Translations under genes and position numbers: made by a program
Part shown: piece by piece, positions 15,655 through 25,213 of the stretch
How the letters are laid out: every line of letters begins with the position of its first letter
Numbering within the stretch: position 1 is the first letter of the stretch
Assembly (NCBI RefSeq): GCF_004634425.1
Contig: NZ_SBJL01000001.1
Location: forward strand, 841,001-905,000
Direction of reading: 5' to 3'
Length of the DNA stretch: 64,000 nt
Source of the DNA: Vitreimonas flagellata
GTDB taxonomy: Bacteria; Pseudomonadota; Alphaproteobacteria; Caulobacterales; Aquidulcibacteraceae
Notes under the pieces: model-generated
What the model was told of the DNA's origin: nothing
The model's input: the letters and a program-made list of their open reading frames with translations, nothing else
Databases searched by the model: none

Positions 15655-16707
15655 TTAACCAGCGTCCTCGACTTTGGCGGCGACCGGAGCGCGCGACAGG
15701 CGCTCTAGGTTGCGCGCGATTTCTTCGCGATAATGGCTGCGCGCCATCTTCTCGGCCACGCCGATCGCTGCGGCGTACCCGCTGCCGTTGGCGCTGCCGT
15801 GGCTTTTCACCACAAGACCATTGAGGCCCAAAAACAAAGCGCCGTTGAACGTGCCGGGGTCCATGCGCGCGCGCAATTGCTTCAGCGCCGGATATGCGAT
15901 CAACGCGCCGAGTTTCGCCAAGATCCCGCTGGTCAGAGATTCGCGCAGCAATTGGCCAACGAGCCGCGCCGTGCCCTCGCCTGTCTTCAGCGCGATGTTG
16001 CCGGTGAAGCCATCGGTGACGACGACATCCACCGTGCCTTTGGAAATGTCGTCGCCCTCGGCGAAGCCGCGAAAATCCATGTCGACGCCGCTTTCGCGGA
16101 TCAGCCGCGCTGCAGTGCGAATTTCCTCGTGACCCTTTTGATCTTCAGAGCCAACGTTTAGCAAACCGACCGTCGGGCGCTCTTTCCCCGACACCGCGCG
16201 CTGAAACGCTTCGCCCATGATGGCGAACTCAACGAGTTGTTCGCCGTCCGCTTCCACATTCGCACCGACGTCGAGAATGACGACATAGCCGCCATTCGCC
16301 GCCGGCCAACGCGCCGCAAGTGCGGGGCGATGCACGCCCTCCATCGTCCGCAGACGAAACATCGCGATCGCCATGTAGGCGCCGGTATTGCCCGCCGAGA
16401 CGACCGCATGCGCTTGGCCGGTCTCGACGGCCGCGACCGCGTTCCAAAGACTTGAGCCCTTGCCCTGGCGCAACGCCTGGCTCGGCTTCACTTCCATGCC
16501 GATAGCTTTTTCAGCCGGCACGATTTCAGACACAGCTTTCGCTTCGGGATATTTATCGAGCAGCGCCTTCAAACGCGCTTCGTCGCCATGAATGAGAAAA
16601 CGCAGTTCGTTGCGTTTGCGCGCAACGATATCGACCCCCTCCACCACGATGTCGGGCGCGTTGTCGCCACCCATCCCGTCAATCGAGAGAACGAGACCGT
16701 CGGCCAT
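15655..16707 (-). CDS. plsX: Phosphate acyltransferase PlsX
   Basis: This 350-residue peripheral membrane enzyme makes acyl-phosphate from acyl-ACP for phospholipid synthesis. Diagnostic segments are LSIDGMGGDNAP at the N-terminus, AVVSAGNTGAYMA, the glycine-rich GLLNVGSEDQKGHE and FNGALFLGLNGLVVKSHG near the C-terminus. It heads the plsX-fabH-ihfA cluster. In many relatives rpmF or a DUF177 gene precedes plsX; here only 86 bp separate it from the cytochrome chaperone gene and neither is present. Confidence 0.96.
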   Translation of the reverse strand: MADGLVLSIDGMGGDNAPDIVVEGVDIVARKRNELRFLIHGDEARLKALLDKYPEAKAVSEIVPAEKAIGMEVKPSQALRQGKGSSLWNAVAAVETGQAHAVVSAGNTGAYMAIAMFRLRTMEGVHRPALAARWPAANGGYVVILDVGANVEADGEQLVEFAIMGEAFQRAVSGKERPTVGLLNVGSEDQKGHEEIRTAARLIRESGVDMDFRGFAEGDDISKGTVDVVVTDGFTGNIALKTGEGTARLVGQLLRESLTSGILAKLGALIAYPALKQLRARMDPGTFNGALFLGLNGLVVKSHGSANGSGYAAAIGVAEKMARSHYREEIARNLERLSRAPVAAKVEDAG

Positions 16708-16793
16708 GCGTGGTAGATTTCCTAGAACCGGCCGCCCGGGGGCCGCAGGGCGCGGACCATAGTCCCGGCGCCTTAGATTGCCAAATTGAGCTT

Positions 16794-17312
16794 TCAGCCT
16801 TGGTAAGCTGGCCAGCCCTCCGAAGTGAACAGGGCGTCAAGTTCGCCGCCAGCTTGCGTCTCTGCGGTACGCGCGGCGTATGCGGCGAGAGCCGGCGCGA
16901 ACGCATGCGCCTCAGCAGCGAACACATTGCGCGCGATCACCGTCGCCAAGGCCTCTGGCGACGTCAGCGCTTCGCCGTAAGCGCTGAGGCGCCCGTAAAA
17001 CGAAGCCGCAAGCTTGCGCATCCTCTTCGGTACGACAAGGTCGCCCACGCCGTCTTCGCGGAGGCCGGCGTCCCAGAGCCGAAACAATTTGTCGGTAAAG
17101 GCTTGCGCCAAGCTCTCTACGCCCTGCGCCTCGCGCAATCGGATCAGCGCCAGGCTGGCGTTGAGCGCCATGAGTTCAAATCGCCCCTCAAGTGTGTCCG
17201 GAATGCGGCCTTCGCCGAACAGGGCGGGCTGACGGCTGGTCTGGGTCACAGCCTCGAGCAGACGTTTCGCATCGATATCGGCCTTCGACCGCTTGAATGG
17301 CCAAACCGGCAT
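16794..17312 (-). CDS. Ubiquinol-cytochrome c chaperone family protein (CBP3-like)
   Basis: This 172-residue protein belongs to the family related to mitochondrial CBP3/UQCC1, which helps assemble cytochrome b of the bc1 complex. Typical features are the N-terminal RSKADIDAKRLLEAVTQ, the central LRLxDAG-type segment (RLWDAGLREDGVGDLVVPKR) and an all-helical composition, with WPAYQG at the end. It is divergent from the BamE-like gene across 82 bp, a pairing conserved in alphaproteobacteria. The assignment is by recall of the family, without alignment. Confidence 0.8.
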   Translation of the reverse strand: MPVWPFKRSKADIDAKRLLEAVTQTSRQPALFGEGRIPDTLEGRFELMALNASLALIRLREAQGVESLAQAFTDKLFRLWDAGLREDGVGDLVVPKRMRKLAASFYGRLSAYGEALTSPEALATVIARNVFAAEAHAFAPALAAYAARTAETQAGGELDALFTSEGWPAYQG

Positions 17313-17394
17313 GTGGTCCCCTCTTGCCCCTCGGCGCGCTCCGCCTTACCCCTGACGCCCGGTTTTGGGCGGTTTCGCCCGCGAGGTGGGATAC

Positions 17395-17877
17395 ATGAAT
17401 CGCGGATTTTTGCGCTTCTCGGCGATTGCCGTTGCACTAGCGGCTGGCGCTGCGGCCTGCGCGCCGGTGCAGTCCTATAATGGCTTCCGCGCCGACCGCA
17501 ACAATGAGGAAATTCCCGACCCGCAAGTCGGCGTCGATACGCGTGACACGGTCGTGCAACGCTTCGGCTCGCCATCCACCAGCGCCGTGTTTGATCAAAC
17601 GGCCTGGTATTATGTCGGCTCGGTCCAGGAGCGCGTTGCCTTCTATACGCCGCGCATCACCGAGCGCCGCGTGATGGTCGTGCGCTTCGATGGCGATGTG
17701 GTCTCGGGCGTCGAAAAGTACGGTATGGAGCGCGGCCGCATCATTTCTTATGACGATAACGAAACGCCGACGCGCGGCCGTGAACTCGGCGTGCTGGAGC
17801 AATTGCTCGGCAACGTGGGCTCCACACCGCCAATCCGCGCCGACGAAGAAGATCAGGGCCCACGTCGCCGCAACTGA
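17395..17877 (+). CDS. bamE: BamE/OmlA-family outer-membrane assembly lipoprotein
   Basis: This 160-residue lipoprotein has a signal ending GAAACAPVQ, with the lipidated Cys near residue 22. A SmpA/OmlA domain of the BAM complex follows: GFRADRNNEEIPDPQVGVDT, RDTVVQRFGSPSTSAVFDQTAWYYVG and the strand RVMVVRFDGDVVSGVEKYG. It would sit on the periplasmic face of the outer membrane and stabilise BamA-BamD. The ATG at 17395 has GAGGTG 7 nt upstream; an upstream in-frame start at 17365 would spoil the signal peptide. It ends at a strong bidirectional terminator shared with hppA. Confidence 0.88.
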   Translation: MNRGFLRFSAIAVALAAGAAACAPVQSYNGFRADRNNEEIPDPQVGVDTRDTVVQRFGSPSTSAVFDQTAWYYVGSVQERVAFYTPRITERRVMVVRFDGDVVSGVEKYGMERGRIISYDDNETPTRGRELGVLEQLLGNVGSTPPIRADEEDQGPRRRN

Positions 17878-17911
17878 CCGGTCCGTCGCTAGCGAGACTT
17901 CCAACAAAGAA

Positions 17912-17940
17912 AAACGCCCCGGCCAGAAGCCGGGGCGTTT
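17912..17940. terminator. Bidirectional terminator between bamE and hppA
   Basis: A 12-bp perfect stem (17912-17923 with 17929-17940, loop CAGAA) has A-rich sequence before it (aaagaaaaa) and T-rich sequence after it (tttgctttt). It can therefore terminate both the plus-strand bamE and the minus-strand hppA transcripts. Confidence 0.92.
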
Positions 17941-17963
17941 GCTTTTGTAGGTGTAGCTTCCGC

Positions 17964-20132
17964 TTAGCCGGCGTGCGCGAGCACAGCGAGCAGCAGCAGA
18001 GCCACGATGTTGGTGATCTTGATCATCGGGTTCACGGCCGGGCCCGACGTATCCTTGTAGGGATCGCCGACCGTATCGCCCGTGACCGACGCCTTGTGCG
18101 CGTCAGAGCCCTTCTTGTGGACCACGCCGTCCTTATCCTTGAAGCCGTCTTCAAACGACTTCTTGGCGTTGTCCCAAGCGCCACCGCCCGAGGTCATCGA
18201 GATCGCGACGAACAGACCCGTCACGATCACGCCGACCAGCAGCGCGCCGAGAGCCGCAAACGCCATCGAGACGCCCGCAATCGCCCACACTGCGAAGAAC
18301 AGCGCGATCGGCGCGAGCACCGGCAACAGCGACGGCACGATCATTTCCTTGATCGCCGCTTGCGTCAGGATGTCGACAGCGCGGCCGTAATCCGGCTTCG
18401 CCGTGCGTTCCATGATGCCAGGGATTTCCTTGAACTGGCGGCGCACTTCCGCGACCACCGATTCAGCCGCGCGACCGACGGCCGTCATCGACCAGCCACC
18501 GAACAGATACGGCAGCAGACCACCGATGAAGAGGCCGACGATCACGTACGGGTTCGAGAGGCTGAAGTCCGGCACGATGCCGTTGAAGAACGGATACTCC
18601 GCAGCGTTCGAGGCGTAGTATTTCAGGTCTTCCGTGTAGGCGGCGAAGAGCACAAGAGCGCCGAGACCGGCAGAACCGATCGCATAGCCCTTGGTCACGG
18701 CCTTCGTCGTGTTGCCCACTGCGTCGAGCGCGTCGGTCGTCTTGCGCACTTCCGGCGGCAATTCGGACATTTCGGCGATACCGCCGGCGTTATCCGTAAC
18801 TGGGCCGAACGCGTCGAGGGCGACGATGATGCCCGCGACCGAAAGCATTGTCGTGACCGCGATGGCGATACCGAAGAGACCCGCGAGCGTGAAGCACGCC
18901 ACGATACCCGCGACGATCGTCAGCGCCGGCAGCGCCGTCGATTCCATCGAGACCGCGAGGCCTTGGATCACGTTCGTGCCGTGACCCGATACCGAAGCCT
19001 GCGCCACCGAACGCACCGGGCGGAAGTTCGTGCCCGTGTAGTATTCCGTGATCCAGACGATGGCGCCGGTCACCAGCAGGCCGATGAGGCCGCAGATGAA
19101 GAGGTCTTGGCCCGAGATGCCGCCGAGGTCGGACGTCGGCCCGAGGCTCGGCGCAATCGACGCCCAACCCGTCGTGACGTGGATGGCAATCGCCAAGCCG
19201 CCGATGGCCAGAAGGCCGGCAGCAATGAGGCCCTTATAGAGCGCGCCCATGATGTTGTTGGACGAGCCGAGCTTCACGAAATACGTGCCGATGATCGACG
19301 CGATAATCGCCGTGCCGCCAATCGCGAGCGGCAGCAGCATGATCGCCGAAACTTCAGCCGCTTCGCGGAACAGGATCGAGCCCAGCACCATGGTCGCGAC
19401 CGCCGTCACCGCATAGGTTTCGAACAAGTCAGCGGCCATGCCGGCGCAATCGCCCACGTTGTCGCCGACATTGTCGGCGATCGTGGCCGGGTTACGCGGA
19501 TCGTCTTCCGGGATGCCAGCTTCGACCTTACCCACCATGTCGCCGCCAACGTCGGCGCCCTTGGTGAAGATGCCGCCGCCGAGACGCGCGAAGATCGAGA
19601 TCAGCGAAGCGCCAAAGCCCAACGCGACCAGCGAATCGACAACCGTGCGGCTTGTCGGCTCAAGGCCCAGGAACGAGGTCAGAATGAGATAGTACGCCGC
19701 AACGCCGAACAGCGCGCCGCCGGCGACGAGCATGCCCGTCACAGCGCCCGCATCGAACGCCATTTTGAGGCCGCCCGCGAGGCTTGTGCGCGACGCCTCC
19801 GCCGTGCGGACGTTCGCTTGCACCGACACGTTCATGCCGATGAAGCCGGCCGCGCCCGACAGAATGGCGCCGATTAGGAAGCCGACTGGAATCTGCCATG
19901 TCGGCCAGAACGCGATCGCCAGCACGATCACGACGCCGATGCCGACCCAGCCGATCGTGGTGTATTGGCGGTTCAAATATGCGCGCGCGCCTTCTTGAAT
20001 GGCGGCGGCGATTTCTTTCATCCGGTCGGTGCCGGCGCTTGCCTTGGTGATGGCTTGCGTTTGCAGCCAGCCGTAGATCGCGGCGAGGACGCCGCTGGCT
20101 ACGACCAGCCAAAGGATCAATTCTTGGCTCAT
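17964..20132 (-). CDS. hppA: K+-independent proton-translocating membrane pyrophosphatase
   Basis: This 722-residue integral membrane protein, about 16 helices, couples PPi hydrolysis to proton export. The catalytic block [20 protein letters not shown] and the acidic [19 protein letters not shown] segment are intact, as is the C-terminal [20 protein letters not shown]. The position that sets potassium dependence reads GNTTKA: Lys instead of Ala, the signature of the K+-independent subfamily. The start at 20132 has GAAGG upstream; the longer frame would add a non-conserved, Pro-rich leader. A terminator shared with bamE follows. It is isolated from obvious partners. Confidence 0.96.
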   Translation of the reverse strand: MSQELILWLVVASGVLAAIYGWLQTQAITKASAGTDRMKEIAAAIQEGARAYLNRQYTTIGWVGIGVVIVLAIAFWPTWQIPVGFLIGAILSGAAGFIGMNVSVQANVRTAEASRTSLAGGLKMAFDAGAVTGMLVAGGALFGVAAYYLILTSFLGLEPTSRTVVDSLVALGFGASLISIFARLGGGIFTKGADVGGDMVGKVEAGIPEDDPRNPATIADNVGDNVGDCAGMAADLFETYAVTAVATMVLGSILFREAAEVSAIMLLPLAIGGTAIIASIIGTYFVKLGSSNNIMGALYKGLIAAGLLAIGGLAIAIHVTTGWASIAPSLGPTSDLGGISGQDLFICGLIGLLVTGAIVWITEYYTGTNFRPVRSVAQASVSGHGTNVIQGLAVSMESTALPALTIVAGIVACFTLAGLFGIAIAVTTMLSVAGIIVALDAFGPVTDNAGGIAEMSELPPEVRKTTDALDAVGNTTKAVTKGYAIGSAGLGALVLFAAYTEDLKYYASNAAEYPFFNGIVPDFSLSNPYVIVGLFIGGLLPYLFGGWSMTAVGRAAESVVAEVRRQFKEIPGIMERTAKPDYGRAVDILTQAAIKEMIVPSLLPVLAPIALFFAVWAIAGVSMAFAALGALLVGVIVTGLFVAISMTSGGGAWDNAKKSFEDGFKDKDGVVHKKGSDAHKASVTGDTVGDPYKDTSGPAVNPMIKITNIVALLLLAVLAHAG

Positions 20133-20283
20133 GGGACCTTCATCCTGGGCGCGGAACCGCGCCGGTTGGGGAATGGGTTGGCCGCCCCGCGACATTCAGT
20201 CAGCGACGACGCTTCCCCCAAAGGTGGCCGCTTACTGCCAAAAGCCGCGCGCTTAGGCAATGCATGGGCGAAATCAAGGCAGA

Positions 20284-20745
20284 CTAAATGCCCGAGCCCT
20301 GGCTCGAATAGGTCGCCACGATCGACACCCCGGCTACCGCCTGTGCGCCTAATGCTTGCGCGGCGGCGGCCCGATACACCTGGATGGCGCGCGCCTCGTT
20401 GAGGGCGTTGTTGTTCTGCGGATCGGAGAGATCGTTGGCGTGGCTGGCGCGGACCAAAGCGTCACGCAGGAAATGCGCCTTCTCGCGCGTCTGCCAAAGG
20501 TCTACGCCCTGGGCGATTTCGATGCGGATGGAGACGAACAGGTAATTCACCAGCACGCCGTCGCGCATCACCGGCACGGCCAGATACGGCGCGTCCATCG
20601 AGCGCGACGAGGTCGCCCCCTCCTCGCCTTCTTCGGCCTTACCCTTTTCCTTGGCCGGCGAGCCAGACGCGTTGGCGAGCCCCGCCAGCAATGTGGACGC
20701 AATCATCGCAGCAGCGATGGCGCGGGCGAAAGTGTTCGGCTTCAT
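20284..20745 (-). CDS. Secreted protein of unknown function
   Basis: This 153-residue protein has a signal peptide (MKPNTFARAIAAAMIASTLL, cleavage near ANASG), a charged linker rich in Glu and Lys (about 28-45) and a folded domain (about 50-150). The domain contains YLAVPVMRDGVLVNYLFVSI and EKAHFLRDALVRASHANDL. The strand pattern (V-x-V-x-V before a helix with paired basic residues) is loosely like the periplasmic part of FliL, but I would not name it so. It is 36 nt downstream of thiL on the same strand and may be cotranscribed. Function unknown. Confidence 0.65.
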   Translation of the reverse strand: MKPNTFARAIAAAMIASTLLAGLANASGSPAKEKGKAEEGEEGATSSRSMDAPYLAVPVMRDGVLVNYLFVSIRIEIAQGVDLWQTREKAHFLRDALVRASHANDLSDPQNNNALNEARAIQVYRAAAAQALGAQAVAGVSIVATYSSQGSGI

Positions 20746-20780
20746 CTGCGCCAGCTTGGGGTGCGTCGGTTATCGGCGCG

Positions 20781-21854
20781 TTAGCGACCAAGCTGATGCG
20801 AATATCCCGTTTCCGAAATGGGAATCGCATTGCCGTTCCAATCGACCAGAGAAACACCCGCACCCGCTTCGACGCGCCCGATGCGCGCGAGGCGCAGCGA
20901 TTTATCCGGATCGGACGCCAGCAGCGCGCCGCGCGCATCTGGCGACGCCGTGAACAGCACGACGTAATCGTCTCCGCCCGTTACCAATTTGCGGAAGTCG
21001 CCACCCGTCTGCGCCCAGCGCTGCGCCGGGATGGAGAATGGAATCGCGTTGGCCTCGATGCGCAACGCCACACCAGACGCCGCCGCCAGCTTGCCCGCAT
21101 CCGCCACCAAACCGTCTGATACGTCCATCGACGCGCCGGCAAACCGCGCCACGATCGACGCACTCTCCAAGCGCACGAACGGAGCCAGATACGTGGACAT
21201 CAGCCACGCCGCATCCGCGTCGAAGTCCTGCCCCGGCAGCGTCAGATAGTCCGGCATCTGCCCGGCGAACGCGCGGTTGTTGCGCTCCGCCTCGACCTCG
21301 TCACGCTCGCGCTGAATCTCCGCCAGCGCAATAGCGCCCGTGCGCACCTGCAGACCAAGCCACGCCGAACCAATCTCGCCGCCGACGAGCCAGACATCAT
21401 CGCCGACCTTCGCATCCGTGCGCGATGGAATACGCACGCCGAGCGGCTCGCCGAAGGCTGTGATGGTGATTGTCAGCGGCCCCGGCGTCGACGTCGTATC
21501 GCCACCCAGCAAGCTCATACCGAAGCCCTGAAGGTCACGCCCCAAGGCTGCGGCGAATTTCGCGATCTCTTCCGATGGCCGATCTTTCGGCCACGTCAAA
21601 TTCAGCAGCGCCGCCACCGGCTTCGCGCCCTTGCCGACGAGGTCGGAGACGTTCGCGCGCAGCGCCTTCATCGCGATCGTATCGATCGGGTCGCCGGCCA
21701 AGAAATGCACGCCTTCCACAATGGTGTCGGTCGTCACCACCATTTTGCCGAAGCTCGGCAGCACGGCCGCGTCGTCGCGCAAGCCGCGCGCGCCTTCATG
21801 CGTCGCCAGCGGCGCGAACAGGTCTCGGATCAGGTCGAATTCATCAGCGGACAT
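20781..21854 (-). CDS. thiL: Thiamine-monophosphate kinase ThiL
   Basis: This 357-residue enzyme phosphorylates thiamine monophosphate to the active coenzyme. PurM-like fold motifs are present: DDAAVLPSFGKMVVTTDTIV, VSDLVGKGAKPVAALL, GGDTTSTPGPLTI, MDVSDGLVADAGKLAA and TGGDDYVVLF. A 40-residue stretch (about 175-215) is longer than in the E. coli enzyme. It begins 9 nt after nusB, the common nusB-thiL arrangement. Confidence 0.95.
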   Translation of the reverse strand: MSADEFDLIRDLFAPLATHEGARGLRDDAAVLPSFGKMVVTTDTIVEGVHFLAGDPIDTIAMKALRANVSDLVGKGAKPVAALLNLTWPKDRPSEEIAKFAAALGRDLQGFGMSLLGGDTTSTPGPLTITITAFGEPLGVRIPSRTDAKVGDDVWLVGGEIGSAWLGLQVRTGAIALAEIQRERDEVEAERNNRAFAGQMPDYLTLPGQDFDADAAWLMSTYLAPFVRLESASIVARFAGASMDVSDGLVADAGKLAAASGVALRIEANAIPFSIPAQRWAQTGGDFRKLVTGGDDYVVLFTASPDARGALLASDPDKSLRLARIGRVEAGAGVSLVDWNGNAIPISETGYSHQLGR

Positions 21855-21863
21855 GGGGCCCGC

Positions 21864-22331
21864 TTATGCGCCCTCGTCGGCCGGACGCAAGTCATGCGCG
21901 CACGCATCGAGTGCGGCATTGATGAAACCTGGTTCAGGCCCTTCAAAGAACGCCTTCGCGATCTCGACATATTCGTCGATCACCACGGCGGTCGGGATGT
22001 CCTTGCGCTGCTCCAGCTCTGCGGCGCCCGTACGCAGGATCGCACGCGCCACAGCGTCAATGCGCTCAAGCCGCCAGCCCCTGGAGAGATTGCGTGCGAT
22101 GGCGCGGTCATAGGTGGCCTGGCGATCGACCGCCTTTTCCACCAGAACTTTGAAGAGATCGAGATCGCCTTCGCTCTCGGTGTAGCTCGCCTCGGTTTCG
22201 CGCGGCAGCTTGCCGGCGGTGAAGTCCGCGATCACATCCGCGGTAGTCGCGCCGGAAACTTCCATCTGATAGAGCGCCTGCACCGCGCCCAAGCGCGCTG
22301 CACTGCGCGCCGCAATTTCACCGGCCTTCAT
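21864..22331 (-). CDS. nusB: Transcription antitermination factor NusB
   Basis: This 155-residue all-helical RNA-binding protein acts with NusE in rRNA antitermination. Recognisable parts are ARLGAVQALYQMEVSG at the N-terminus, RIDAVARAILRTGAAEL, and VIDEYVEIAKAFF ... PGFINAALD at the C-terminus. It overlaps the ribH stop by 4 nt (ATGA), so its translation is coupled to riboflavin synthesis genes. Confidence 0.95.
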   Translation of the reverse strand: MKAGEIAARSAARLGAVQALYQMEVSGATTADVIADFTAGKLPRETEASYTESEGDLDLFKVLVEKAVDRQATYDRAIARNLSRGWRLERIDAVARAILRTGAAELEQRKDIPTAVVIDEYVEIAKAFFEGPEPGFINAALDACAHDLRPADEGA

Positions 22332-22819
22332 CGAGCCGTCTCCGCGAAACGGCGCTTCAGCAAGATCATCGAAAGCGCCGCCTTCGTCGCCTCGCCGCCC
22401 TTATCGCCACGCTCAGGCTTCGCGCGCTCTTCGGCTTGCGCGATATTTTCAACCGTCAAAATGCCGTAGCCGATCGCCAAACCGCCCTGCACCGACAGAT
22501 CCATCAACGCCCGCGCGCTCTCGCCGCAAACATAATCATAATGGCTCGTCTCGCCGCGCACGACACAACCGAGGCCCACGAAGCCCTCATACAAATTCGT
22601 CTTGGCCGCATGCGCGATCGCGGCCGGCACCTCAAACGCGCCCGGCACGAACACGCGATCCAAAGTCGCGCCAGCTTCAGCCGCAGCCGCTTCCGCGCCG
22701 CGCTGCATGTAATCAGCGATGTCGCGATAATAGGGCGAAATCACCATCAGCAGCCGCGCGCCGGGCACTTTCGGCGTCGGGGTTTTCTCGATGTCCTTCA
22801 CGCTTTGAACCCGCGCCAA
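22328..22819 (-). CDS. ribH: 6,7-dimethyl-8-ribityllumazine synthase
   Basis: This 163-residue subunit of the icosahedral or pentameric lumazine synthase joins 5-amino-6-ribitylaminouracil with dihydroxybutanone phosphate. Motifs: VPGAFEVPAAIAHAAKT, GLGCVVRGETSHYDYVCGE (catalytic His in SHYD) and the C-terminal GGEATKAALSMI. It overlaps the upstream ribBA gene by 22 nt and the downstream nusB by 4 nt. Confidence 0.95.
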   Translation of the reverse strand: MARVQSVKDIEKTPTPKVPGARLLMVISPYYRDIADYMQRGAEAAAAEAGATLDRVFVPGAFEVPAAIAHAAKTNLYEGFVGLGCVVRGETSHYDYVCGESARALMDLSVQGGLAIGYGILTVENIAQAEERAKPERGDKGGEATKAALSMILLKRRFAETAR

Positions 22820-23925
22820 CCTTCGATCGTCAAACCGTAGCCTTCCAAACCAACCAGTTTCTGCGGCGTGTTGCCGAGCACGACCATGCGCCCGACGCCC
22901 AGCTCGTGCAGAATTTGCGAACCCAAGCCAATCACACGCAACTCGTCCTCGCCTTCCAGCTCAGCCGGCACGCCGCTCAAACGCCGCGACACCGCATCCG
23001 GCACCAGATCGCGCAAGATCACCAGCACGCCCGCGCCTTCCGCTTCGATCTCCGCCATAGCTTTGTCGATCATGTTTGCGCGTTGCCCGAACCCGCCCAT
23101 GACGTCGGCGGCGAAATCGACGCGGTGCACCCGCACCAAAGTAGGCTTGTTCGGATCAATCGCGCCCTTCACGAGCGCCACGTGCTCGATGCCATCCAAG
23201 CAATTGCGCAGCACCACGGCGCGGAAGCCTGAACCGACATGGGTGTCGAAAGGCTGCTCCTGCACCTTCTCGATGTAGCGATCATTGGCGCGGCGATAGG
23301 CGATCAAATCGTCAATCGCGCCGATCTTCAGATTATGAAATTGCGCGAACGCGATCAGTTCCGGCAGGCGCGCCATCGTGCCGTCGTCGTTCATGATCTC
23401 GCAGATCACGGCCGACGGATTGAGCCCCGCTTGGCGCGCAATATCAACGCTCGCCTCGGTATGGCCGGCACGCACCAGCACGCCGCCGTCGCGCGCCATC
23501 AGCGGAAAAACGTGGCCAGGCGAGACGATATCCTCCGCACCCTTGCTGGCATCGATCGCCACCGCGATCGTGCGCGCACGATCCGCCGCCGAGATGCCCG
23601 TCGAAATGCCTTCACGCGCCTCGATTGACACGGTGAACGCCGTGCCGAGACGCGCCTGATTACGCGGCGCCATCGGCTCTAGCCCCAAATCGCGCGTGCG
23701 CTCCGCCGTCAGCGCCAAGCAGATCAAACCACGGCCATGCTTGGCCATGAAATTGACCTGCGCCGGCGTCGCGAATTGCGCGGGAATGATGAGATCGCCC
23801 TCGTTCTCGCGGTCTTCCGCGTCGACGAGAATGAACATGCGCCCTTCGCGCGCTTCCTCGATGATCTCCGCGATCGGCGAGATGGCGCGCTTGAGTTCTG
23901 AAATGGGGGACGGCTGTGCCGTCAT
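22798..23925 (-). CDS. ribB: 3,4-dihydroxy-2-butanone-4-phosphate synthase fused to a decayed GTP cyclohydrolase II domain
   Basis: This 375-residue protein has an intact RibB domain (about 12-212): DAEDRENEGDL, HGRGLICLAL, GHVFPL and GHTEASVDIARQAGL. The C-terminal part (about 215-375) has the RibA fold outline (THVGSGFRAVVLRN, HELGVGRMVVL, GYGLTI). However, the place where the zinc site C-x10-C-x-C belongs reads VRVHRVDFAADVMGGFGQ, without any of the three cysteines. The GTP cyclohydrolase II activity is therefore almost surely lost; such RibB-RibX proteins are known in alphaproteobacteria. It overlaps ribE by 4 nt (ATGA). Confidence 0.93.
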   Translation of the reverse strand: MTAQPSPISELKRAISPIAEIIEEAREGRMFILVDAEDRENEGDLIIPAQFATPAQVNFMAKHGRGLICLALTAERTRDLGLEPMAPRNQARLGTAFTVSIEAREGISTGISAADRARTIAVAIDASKGAEDIVSPGHVFPLMARDGGVLVRAGHTEASVDIARQAGLNPSAVICEIMNDDGTMARLPELIAFAQFHNLKIGAIDDLIAYRRANDRYIEKVQEQPFDTHVGSGFRAVVLRNCLDGIEHVALVKGAIDPNKPTLVRVHRVDFAADVMGGFGQRANMIDKAMAEIEAEGAGVLVILRDLVPDAVSRRLSGVPAELEGEDELRVIGLGSQILHELGVGRMVVLGNTPQKLVGLEGYGLTIEGWRGFKA

Positions 23926-24536
23926 GATTGATTTCTCCGCGCTTCAATCAGTCGCGCCGCATAGCGCGCCATCATATCGGCTTCCAAATTGACCTTATCG
24001 CCAGCCTTCAGCCGAGACAAAGTCGTGACTGCCCAAGTGTGCGGGATGATCAGCACGCCGAAGCCCTCGTCGTCGACCTCATTAACTGTAAGCGACACAC
24101 CGGCGATGGCGATCGAGCCTTTACCGGCGATCAGATGCTCGATCGCGTGCGGCGGGCGGATGCGGATGCGATAGCCCTCGCCGTCCTGCGTCACCGAAAG
24201 CACCTCGCCCAGGCCATCGACATGGCCCTGCACGATATGCCCGCCAAGCTCGTCGCCCAGCCGCAGCGAGCGCTCGAGATTAACGCGATCGCCAACCTTC
24301 AACTCGCCCATCGTCGTGAGCGCCAAGCTCTCAGCCGCGACCTCGACGACATGGCTCATGCCGCCCTGATGGCCCTCGGTCGAAACCACGGTCAGGCACA
24401 CGCCGTCATGCGCCACGCTCGCGCCGATCTCGACGCCGGCGGCGTCGTACGGACTGGCGACAGTGAGGCGCACGAGCCCGTCCTTGCGCTCGACCGCCTT
24501 CACCTCGCCCAGCGCGGTGACAATGCCTGTAAACAT
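23922..24536 (-). CDS. ribE: Riboflavin synthase alpha subunit
   Basis: This 204-residue enzyme dismutates two lumazines into riboflavin. The start MFTGIVTALGEV at 24536 is the universal N-terminus of the family; a longer frame from 24575 would overlap ribD. Two repeated lumazine-binding halves are visible (VAHDGVCLTVVS at about 45 and IAGVSLTVNEVDD at about 143, plus GGHIVQGHVDGLGEV). It starts 14 nt after ribD and ends overlapping ribB. Confidence 0.96.
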   Translation of the reverse strand: MFTGIVTALGEVKAVERKDGLVRLTVASPYDAAGVEIGASVAHDGVCLTVVSTEGHQGGMSHVVEVAAESLALTTMGELKVGDRVNLERSLRLGDELGGHIVQGHVDGLGEVLSVTQDGEGYRIRIRPPHAIEHLIAGKGSIAIAGVSLTVNEVDDEGFGVLIIPHTWAVTTLSRLKAGDKVNLEADMMARYAARLIEARRNQS

Positions 24537-24550
24537 GCAGCTTTCGCCTT

Positions 24551-25213
24551 TCAGGCTCGCTCGTAGCTTTCCCAAAGATCGGGGCCAAGCTCACGCAACG
24601 CCACGCGCTTCCATGTAGGCGCTTCCGCCAGCCGCGCCAATGCAAGCGCCGCTACGGCAGGCCGCCCTTCGGCGCCTAACACGATCGGCGCGCGAAACCA
24701 TTCGAGGCGATCTACGGCATCCGCCGCGATCAGCGACGCCGCCACTTGCCCGCCCCCCTCGGCGAACACGCTTCCGATGCCAGCGCCCATCAAGATCGTC
24801 AGCGCCGCTTCCGCATCAATGCCCGCCGGCCCACGGCCTACACCCAATGTCCGCGCGCCAGCACCCTCCAGCACGGCACGGCGCTTGCCGTCGGCATCGT
24901 CGGCGCCGATCACGATGATCTCCGCGCGATCCAAGCTCGCGAACAGCCGCCCGCCCGGTTGCAGAGAAAATTCGGTGTCGAGGATCACGCGCGCTGGCTG
25001 GCTCGCTGGCGGCGGCTCGGTGCGCGCAAGCAATTCTGGATCGTCCGCGCGCGCGGTGCCGATCCCCACCATCACCGCATCATGCGCGGCGCGCATGTTC
25101 TGCACTTCCGCGCGCGACGCTTCACTCGTAATCCAGCGGCTTTCGCCCGATGCGGTCGCGATGCGCCCGTCGAGCGAAGTCGCAAGTTTGAGGGTGACGC
25201 GCGGCCGGTTCAT
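24551..25213 (-). CDS. ribD: RibD reductase domain only (5-amino-6-(5-phosphoribosylamino)uracil reductase)
   Basis: This 220-residue NADPH-dependent reductase of riboflavin synthesis starts MNRPRVTLKLATSLDGRIA and shows TSEASRAEVQNMRAAHDAVM, GIGTARADDPELLAR, RVILDTEF and VFAEGGGQVAASLIAADAVD. Normal RibD is about 360 residues with an N-terminal zinc deaminase (HAE and PCxxxGRTPPC motifs). None of that is here: the gene starts 70 nt after nrdR. The upstream in-frame stretch to 25378 is antisense-like, Arg-rich sequence overlapping nrdR and is rejected as coding. The deaminase must be separate. Confidence 0.9.
   Translation of the reverse strand: MNRPRVTLKLATSLDGRIATASGESRWITSEASRAEVQNMRAAHDAVMVGIGTARADDPELLARTEPPPASQPARVILDTEFSLQPGGRLFASLDRAEIIVIGADDADGKRRAVLEGAGARTLGVGRGPAGIDAEAALTILMGAGIGSVFAEGGGQVAASLIAADAVDRLEWFRAPIVLGAEGRPAVAALALARLAEAPTWKRVALRELGPDLWESYERA

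Noticed and set aside
17973-19877. A 634-codon open frame on the plus strand
   Set aside because: It lies wholly antisense to hppA, is Arg/His-rich and low in normal protein composition; it is a by-product of GC-rich codon bias.
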